Source: Flavobacteriaceae bacterium (GTDB lineage: Bacteria > Bacteroidota > Bacteroidia > Flavobacteriales > Flavobacteriaceae). From it: a stretch of DNA of 11,378 nt. Location: assembly GCA_002713495.1 (NCBI GenBank), contig PATA01000013.1, positions 80,933 to 92,310 on the forward strand, given 5' to 3'. Below are positions 7,140 to 11,378 of the stretch, one piece after another. Every line of letters begins with the position of its first letter. Positions within the stretch are counted from its first letter, which is position 1. The translations under genes and the position numbers were made by a program. The notes beneath the pieces were generated by a model that searched no databases, was not told the DNA's origin, and saw only the letters and a list, made by a program, of their open reading frames with translations.

Positions 7140-9953
7140 ATGAAAAGTAATAAACGTCTGTTTCTTCTTGATGCTTACGCTCTAATATTTAGAGGGTATT
7201 ATGCTTTTATTAAAAACCCGAGGATAAATTCTAAGGGATTTGATACCTCTGCTATAATGGGTTTTACCAACTCATTGATTGATGTAATTAAAAGAGAGCG
7301 TCCAGAATATCTAGCTGTATGTTTTGATAAAGGTGGCTCAAAATCTAGATCTGAAATTTATACTGAATACAAGGCAAATCGAGATGAAACTCCTGAAGCT
7401 ATAAAACTTGGGTTACCATTTATTGAGAAAATTTTAACTGCAATGCACATACCTGTTGTTTTTAAAGAAGGTTTTGAAGCAGATGACATAATTGGCACTC
7501 TTGCAAAAAAAGCAGAAAAAAAAGGATTTAAAATTTACATGGTTACGCCTGATAAAGATTTTGCACAATTAGTCTCGGAAAATATTTTTATGTATCGTCC
7601 AGCAAGAATGGGTAACGATAGCGAAATATGGGGGGTTTCAGAGGTTCAGAAAAAATTTCAAATTGAAAAACCAGAGCAGGTTATCGACTATTTGGGTATG
7701 ATGGGAGATTCAGCCGATAATATTCCTGGTTTACCTGGGGTAGGTGACAAAACAGCAAAAAAGTTTTTAGCTGAATTCGGTTCTTTGGAAAACCTTTTAA
7801 ACAATACCGATAAGATTAAAGGTAAACTTAGAGAGAAGATTGAAGCTAATAAAGAAATTGGCATTTTATCAAAAGAATTGGCAAAAATTCTGTTAAATGT
7901 TCCTGTTGACTTTAATCCTAAAGATTTTAAACTAGTCTCCCCAGATATGAATTTAGTAGATGAAGTTTTTGAAGAACTTGAGTTTAGGAGGTTGCGTGAG
8001 AGTTTTAAAAAAGTTTTTAACTTAAAAAAAATCGATTTAGAAAAAAAAATAAATGAACTTAAACCAGAAATATATTCAAGTAATCAATTGGATTTATTTG
8101 ATCCTCCTGGAGGAGGATCAAAAAACTTATTATCAAATAAGAAAAATATATCAAATAATCCTCACTTCTATCAGCTGGTTAACGAATCAGTTGGAGTTTC
8201 GTTATTAATAAAAAATATATTAAAGCAAAAAGCTGTTTCTTTTGATACTGAAACAACTAATATTGACCCCCTAAAAGCAGAATTGGTTGGAATCTCTTTT
8301 TCTTGGGAATTTGGAAAAGGCTATTATGTATGTTTTCCTCCAGATTTTGATTACACAATTAATCTTTTAAAAAAATTCAAAATAATTTTTGAAAATTTAG
8401 AGATTGAAAAAATTGGTCATAATCTTAAATATGATTTAAAGATATTAGCAAATTACGGTGTAAAGGTAAAAGGACCTCTTTTCGACACATTGATTGCTCA
8501 TTATCTAATTAACCCTGACATGAGACACGGAATGGATATATTATCTGAAAACTATCTTGGATATAAAACACAACCAATAACAGATTTAATTGGGAAAAAA
8601 GGAAAAAACCAAGGAAATATGAGGGATGTCGATTTGTTTTTTCAAAAAGAATATGCTGTTGAAGACTCAGATATTACTCTTCAATTAAAAGAACATTTTG
8701 AAAAAGAATTAATTAAGTCAAATATGATGACCTTATTTAAAAATATTGAAACTCCTCTTATACATGTTCTAGCCTCAATGGAAGTTGAAGGTGTTTGTTT
8801 AAATACCACATTTCTAAAAAATCTATCCAAAGATTTAAAAAATGACATTACTCTTCTTGAAACTGATATATTTGATCAAGCTGAAGAAAATTTTAATCTT
8901 GCGTCTCCTAAACAACTTGGTATAATTCTTTTTGAAAAATTAAAACTATCAAAGAAACCAAAAAAAACAAAAACTGGTCAATATTCGACCTCTGAAGATA
9001 TTCTGTCATATTTAGCCAAAGAAAATAAGATTGTAGATGATATTCTTCAGTGGCGGTCACTTCAAAAGTTACTTAATACGTATGTTACTGCACTTCCTAA
9101 GGAAATCAATAAAAAAACTAAAAGGGTCCATACAATTTATAATCAAGCTGTTACATCAACAGGTCGCTTAAGTAGTAATAAGCCTAATTTGCAAAATATT
9201 CCAATTAAAACAAAGCGTGGCAGACAAATCAGAAAAGCTTTTATTTCTAGAGATAAAGACCACGAAATTATAGCTGCCGATTACTCTCAAATTGAACTTA
9301 GAATAATTGCTTCTTTGAGTGAGGACCCTAATTTGATTTCTGCATTTAATAATGGTCAAGATATACATCAATCTACTGCCAGCAGGGTATTTAATATCTC
9401 TTTAGACAAAGTTTCTAGAGAACAAAGGACTAACGCCAAGGTGATAAATTTTGGTATAATATATGGAGTATCAGCATTTGGTTTAAGTCAACAAACTAAT
9501 CTAGATAGATCTAAGTCAAAGGAACTTATTGATACCTATTATAAAACGTATCCAAAATTAAAGGATTACATGCAGAATCAAATTAATTTTGCTCGAGATA
9601 ACGGATATGTCTCTACTGTACTCGGAAGAAGAAGATATTTAAAGGATATAAATTCCGCAAATTCATTTGTTCGTGGTGGAGCTGAAAGGAATGCAATTAA
9701 TGCGCCAATTCAGGGCAGTGCAGCAGATATCATAAAAATTGCTATGATCAATATTCATAAAGAACTTGTGCAAGGAAAATGGAAATCTAAAATGATTCTT
9801 CAAGTTCATGATGAACTAGTTTTTGATGTACCAAAATCAGAATCTGATGAATTAAAAAAAATGGTAAAAAATAAAATGGAAAATGCTTTTAAGTTAAAAG
9901 TTCCTTTAATTGTTGATATAGGTACTGGAAAACATTGGTTGGATGCTCATTAA
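7140..9953 (+). CDS. polA: DNA polymerase I with intact 5' nuclease, proofreading and polymerase domains
   Basis: Removes RNA primers and fills gaps in replication and excision repair. The 937 residues carry three domains. The 5' nuclease spans about 1-290: D11, EADDIIG, TPDKD, and GDSADNIPGLPGVGDKTA starting at 189. The 3'-5' exonuclease spans about 345-540 with every catalytic residue: D369 and E371 in FDTET, D432 in NLKYD, Y505 and D509 in YAVED. The polymerase has motif A DYSQIELR (D714), the O-helix R763, K767, F771 and Y775 (KVINFGIIYG), and motif C VHDE (H890, D891, E892). F771 occupies the E. coli F762 position. Residues about 315-342 form a low-complexity linker encoded partly by a long inverted repeat. 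The ATG gives the usual MxxxKRLFLLDAYALIFRGYYAF-type start. It stands alone between tadA and the ribosomal genes. Confidence 0.98.
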   Translation: MKSNKRLFLLDAYALIFRGYYAFIKNPRINSKGFDTSAIMGFTNSLIDVIKRERPEYLAVCFDKGGSKSRSEIYTEYKANRDETPEAIKLGLPFIEKILTAMHIPVVFKEGFEADDIIGTLAKKAEKKGFKIYMVTPDKDFAQLVSENIFMYRPARMGNDSEIWGVSEVQKKFQIEKPEQVIDYLGMMGDSADNIPGLPGVGDKTAKKFLAEFGSLENLLNNTDKIKGKLREKIEANKEIGILSKELAKILLNVPVDFNPKDFKLVSPDMNLVDEVFEELEFRRLRESFKKVFNLKKIDLEKKINELKPEIYSSNQLDLFDPPGGGSKNLLSNKKNISNNPHFYQLVNESVGVSLLIKNILKQKAVSFDTETTNIDPLKAELVGISFSWEFGKGYYVCFPPDFDYTINLLKKFKIIFENLEIEKIGHNLKYDLKILANYGVKVKGPLFDTLIAHYLINPDMRHGMDILSENYLGYKTQPITDLIGKKGKNQGNMRDVDLFFQKEYAVEDSDITLQLKEHFEKELIKSNMMTLFKNIETPLIHVLASMEVEGVCLNTTFLKNLSKDLKNDITLLETDIFDQAEENFNLASPKQLGIILFEKLKLSKKPKKTKTGQYSTSEDILSYLAKENKIVDDILQWRSLQKLLNTYVTALPKEINKKTKRVHTIYNQAVTSTGRLSSNKPNLQNIPIKTKRGRQIRKAFISRDKDHEIIAADYSQIELRIIASLSEDPNLISAFNNGQDIHQSTASRVFNISLDKVSREQRTNAKVINFGIIYGVSAFGLSQQTNLDRSKSKELIDTYYKTYPKLKDYMQNQINFARDNGYVSTVLGRRRYLKDINSANSFVRGGAERNAINAPIQGSAADIIKIAMINIHKELVQGKWKSKMILQVHDELVFDVPKSESDELKKMVKNKMENAFKLKVPLIVDIGTGKHWLDAH
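8097..8122. repeat. Near-perfect inverted repeat inside the polA linker
   Basis: TTTGATCCTCCT (8097-8108) and AGGAGGATCAAA (8111-8122) are exact inverted copies separated by GG. In RNA or single-stranded DNA about 11 pairs can close over the loop TGGA. It encodes FDPPGGGSK (residues 320-328) in the linker between the 5' nuclease and the proofreading domain. No thymine tract follows on either strand, so it is not a terminator. I see no second copy in the window. Confidence 0.75.
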
Positions 9954-10003
9954 ATCTTTTCACACTTTAAACAAAAATATTTTTTCAAAACATAATTAAA
10001 TAT

Positions 10004-10011
10004 TACATTTG
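10004..10011 (+). promoter_or_regulatory. Candidate -7 promoter element for rplM-rpsI
   Basis: TACATTTG matches TAnnTTTG exactly, in the 99-base gap between polA and rplM. Initiation near 10018 would give a leader of about 35 bases. The region upstream at the -33 distance is T-rich (TTTTTTC near 9980-9986) but lacks TTG. The rest of the gap is AT-rich, with no terminator after polA. Confidence 0.5.
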
Positions 10012-10052
10012 CAGGCCAAATGATATTATTTTTAATATTAAGAATTAAATAA

Positions 10053-10508
10053 GTGAATAGATTAAGTTATAAAACAGCCTCTGCAAACTCCAAAACTGTT
10101 GATAAGAAATGGTTGTCCATTGACATCGCTGGTATCCCTCTTGGGAGAACTGCTTCAATAATATCATCCTTACTGCGAGGCAAGCACAAAACCAATTATA
10201 CACCACATGTTGATTGTGGAGATAACGTTATTGTTTTAAATGCTGAAAAAGTAGTCCTAACAGGTCAGAAATGGAGTCAAAAACAATATATACGCCATAC
10301 TGGATATCCTGGAGGGCAAAAAAGTCTATCCGCAAACCAAGTTCATAAAAAAAACAATACTAGATTAGTTGAAAAAGCTGTAAAAGGAATGCTCCCAAAG
10401 AATAAATTAGGAGCTAATCTATTTCGTAATCTTAGAGTTTATCCTGGAAACGAGCATCAACAAGATTCTCAAAATCCTACTAAAATTAATTTAAAAGATT
10501 TATTATAA
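10053..10508 (+). CDS. rplM: Large-subunit ribosomal protein uL13
   Basis: Component of the 50S subunit that binds 23S rRNA early in assembly. The 151 residues contain the L13 core: LGRTASIISSLLRGKHK, PHVDCGDNVIVLNAEKVVLTG, then YIRHTGYPGGQKS and GMLPKNKLG. The short N-terminal extension LSYKTASANSKTV is the Bacteroidota form. The start is GTG at 10053: an in-frame TAA directly precedes it and no ATG is available at the proper place. The stop overlaps the rpsI start as TAATG, the classic L13-S9 pair, so the two proteins should be made in equal amounts. No Shine-Dalgarno sequence is visible. Confidence 0.98.
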   Translation: MNRLSYKTASANSKTVDKKWLSIDIAGIPLGRTASIISSLLRGKHKTNYTPHVDCGDNVIVLNAEKVVLTGQKWSQKQYIRHTGYPGGQKSLSANQVHKKNNTRLVEKAVKGMLPKNKLGANLFRNLRVYPGNEHQQDSQNPTKINLKDLL

Positions 10509-10894
10509 TGGAGGTAGTTCACACCATTGGTCGCCGCAAAACATCTATTGCCCGTGTTTTTATTTCCAAGGGAAAAGGTAACGTAACAGTCAATAAAAAG
10601 AAATATACAGACTATTTTACTACAGCATCCCTACAATATAAAATAATTCAACCTTTTTCACTAACTGACTCAAAAGAATCATATGACTTGAAAGTAACTG
10701 TCAAAGGAGGAGGTATTACTGGACAAGCTGAAGCAATTCGATTAGCTATTTCAAGGGCTTTGTGCAAAATAGATGTTGAAAACCGCTCAATATTAAAACC
10801 AGAAGGAATGCTAACTCGTGATTCTAGAATGGTTGAAAGAAAAAAGTATGGTCAGAAGAAAGCTAGAAAAAAATTCCAATTCTCAAAACGCTAA
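10508..10894 (+). CDS. rpsI: Small-subunit ribosomal protein uS9
   Basis: Component of the 30S head whose C-terminal tail reaches the P-site tRNA. The 128 residues show the S9 pattern: the N-terminal IGRRKTSIARVFISKGKG, VTVKGGGITGQAEAIRLAISRAL in the middle (split by the family's conserved glycines), LTRDSRMVERKKYGQKKARKK, and the terminal FQFSKR with the conserved final lysine-arginine. Length is normal for Bacteroidota. The ATG is set by the TAATG overlap with rplM, and no Shine-Dalgarno sequence precedes it. No terminator follows, so transcription may continue into rpsB. Confidence 0.98.
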   Translation: MEVVHTIGRRKTSIARVFISKGKGNVTVNKKKYTDYFTTASLQYKIIQPFSLTDSKESYDLKVTVKGGGITGQAEAIRLAISRALCKIDVENRSILKPEGMLTRDSRMVERKKYGQKKARKKFQFSKR

Positions 10895-10900
10895 ACATTC

Positions 10901-11017
10901 AATCTATCTGAGAAAAATAATAATAAATAAAAAAAGTCTAACCGCTAATGCGGATGTTAGTTTAGCATCTAAATAGATTCAATTCTATTGCTAGTACTAA
11001 ATTAGAAAGTAAACTAA
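10901..11017 (+). promoter_or_regulatory. Candidate structured leader of rpsB
   Basis: The 128 bases between rpsI and rpsB hold several possible stems. The clearest is CTAACCGC (10938-10945) with GCGG (10950-10953) and TTAG (10957-10960), loop TAAT and bulge ATG; its CCGC/GCGG core is the only GC-rich patch. TTAGTTTA (10957-10964) can instead pair with TAAACTAA (11010-11017), which ends five bases before the rpsB ATG. AATAGA (10972-10977) can pair with TCTATT (10984-10989), or ATAGATT (10973-10979) with AATCTAT (10901-10907). No thymine tract follows, so it is not a terminator. TAGTTTAG (10958-10965) is one mismatch from TAnnTTTG and could be an rpsB promoter instead. An S2-binding autoregulatory leader is plausible but not shown. 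Confidence 0.4.
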
Positions 11018-11022
11018 ATAAT

Positions 11023-11378
11023 ATGACACAAACTGAAGTAAAAGAATTATTAAATGCTGGTGTTCATTTTGGTCACTTGACTAGAAAATGGGATCCGAAT
11101 ATGGCTCCATATATTTATATGGAAAGAAATGGTATTCATATCATTAATTTGTATAAAACTGCTGCAAAAATTAGTGAAGCTCAAAAGGCACTAAAAAAAA
11201 TTGCATTATCTGGAAGGAAAATTCTTTTTGTTGCAACAAAAAAACAAGCTAAAGATATTGTTGCAAAATACTCTAAGAAAATTAATATGCCATACATAAC
11301 CGAAAGGTGGCCGGGGGGCATGTTAACTAACTTTGTAACAATTCGAAAAGCAGTAAAAAAAATGGGATCCATCGATCG
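11023..11378 (+). CDS. rpsB: Small-subunit ribosomal protein uS2, 3'-truncated by the window
   Basis: Component of the 30S subunit that joins late in assembly and helps bind S1. The ATG at 11023 opens a frame that runs to the window edge without a stop (118 full codons plus two bases), roughly the first half of the protein. It reads MTQTEVKELLNAGVHFGHLT, then RKWDPNMAPYIYMERNGIHI, INLYKTAAKI, RKILFVATKKQA and ERWPGGMLTNFVTIRKAVKK, all diagnostic of bacterial S2. The N-terminus is the usual length for Bacteroidota. In this phylum tsf commonly follows, but it lies beyond the window. Confidence 0.97.
   Translation, partial: MTQTEVKELLNAGVHFGHLTRKWDPNMAPYIYMERNGIHIINLYKTAAKISEAQKALKKIALSGRKILFVATKKQAKDIVAKYSKKINMPYITERWPGGMLTNFVTIRKAVKKMGSID

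Noticed and set aside
8024..8049. Runs of eight and nine adenines in polA as a programmed frameshift or slippage site
   Set aside because: The frame continues with all downstream catalytic motifs intact, and lysine-rich A runs are common in AT-rich genomes.
10023..10038. Hairpin ATATTA/TAATAT in the rplM leader
   Set aside because: Six AT-only pairs in a very AT-rich gap are expected by chance and no further structure supports them.
10938..10960. Hairpin after rpsI as an intrinsic terminator
   Set aside because: No thymine tract follows (TTTAGCATC), so it does not fit a Rho-independent terminator.
11181..11372. Minus-strand open frame of 63 codons near the window end
   Set aside because: It lies opposite unmistakable S2 coding sequence and shows no family signal.

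Overview
This window looks like a piece of a low-GC, probably marine, flavobacterial chromosome (phylum Bacteroidota). Three things point there. The proteins read like flavobacterial orthologues: the S9 tail ends in FQFSKR, L13 begins with LSYKT, and TadA, PolA and S2 have Bacteroidota-like wording. Starts lack Shine-Dalgarno sequences. Several genes are preceded by the Bacteroidota -7 promoter element TAnnTTTG. The order polA, rplM, rpsI, rpsB is also what I expect in Flavobacteriia. These are judgements from memory, not database results.

Layout. At 1-4250 lie the 3' part of a periplasmic adaptor gene and a complete RND efflux permease, overlapping as TAATG. They form the end of an efflux operon whose start, and probably an outer-membrane TolC-like gene, lie outside the window. 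A good -7 element at 4265 opens the next unit: aspS (aspartyl-tRNA synthetase), then a small two-helix membrane protein that overlaps aspS as GTGA, then a cold-shock protein. A strong hairpin terminator at 6568-6592 ends this unit. tadA (tRNA adenosine deaminase) is the only minus-strand gene and converges on that terminator. polA (DNA polymerase I, with 5' nuclease, proofreading and polymerase motifs all intact) diverges from tadA. The window ends with rplM-rpsI (L13-S9, overlapping as TAATG), a 128-base leader and the 5' part of rpsB (S2), cut by the window edge.

Functionally, apart from the efflux pump, this is core information processing: tRNA charging, tRNA wobble editing, DNA repair and replication, and ribosomal proteins. 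No mobile element, CRISPR array, tRNA, rRNA, phage gene or defence-type cluster is visible, and no gap without a gene exceeds 130 bases. I found no undescribed multi-gene system. The points worth a second look are smaller: a structured candidate leader before rpsB, a near-perfect inverted repeat inside the polA linker, an apparent pair of extra membrane helices in the RND permease, and a tiny membrane protein coupled to aspS.
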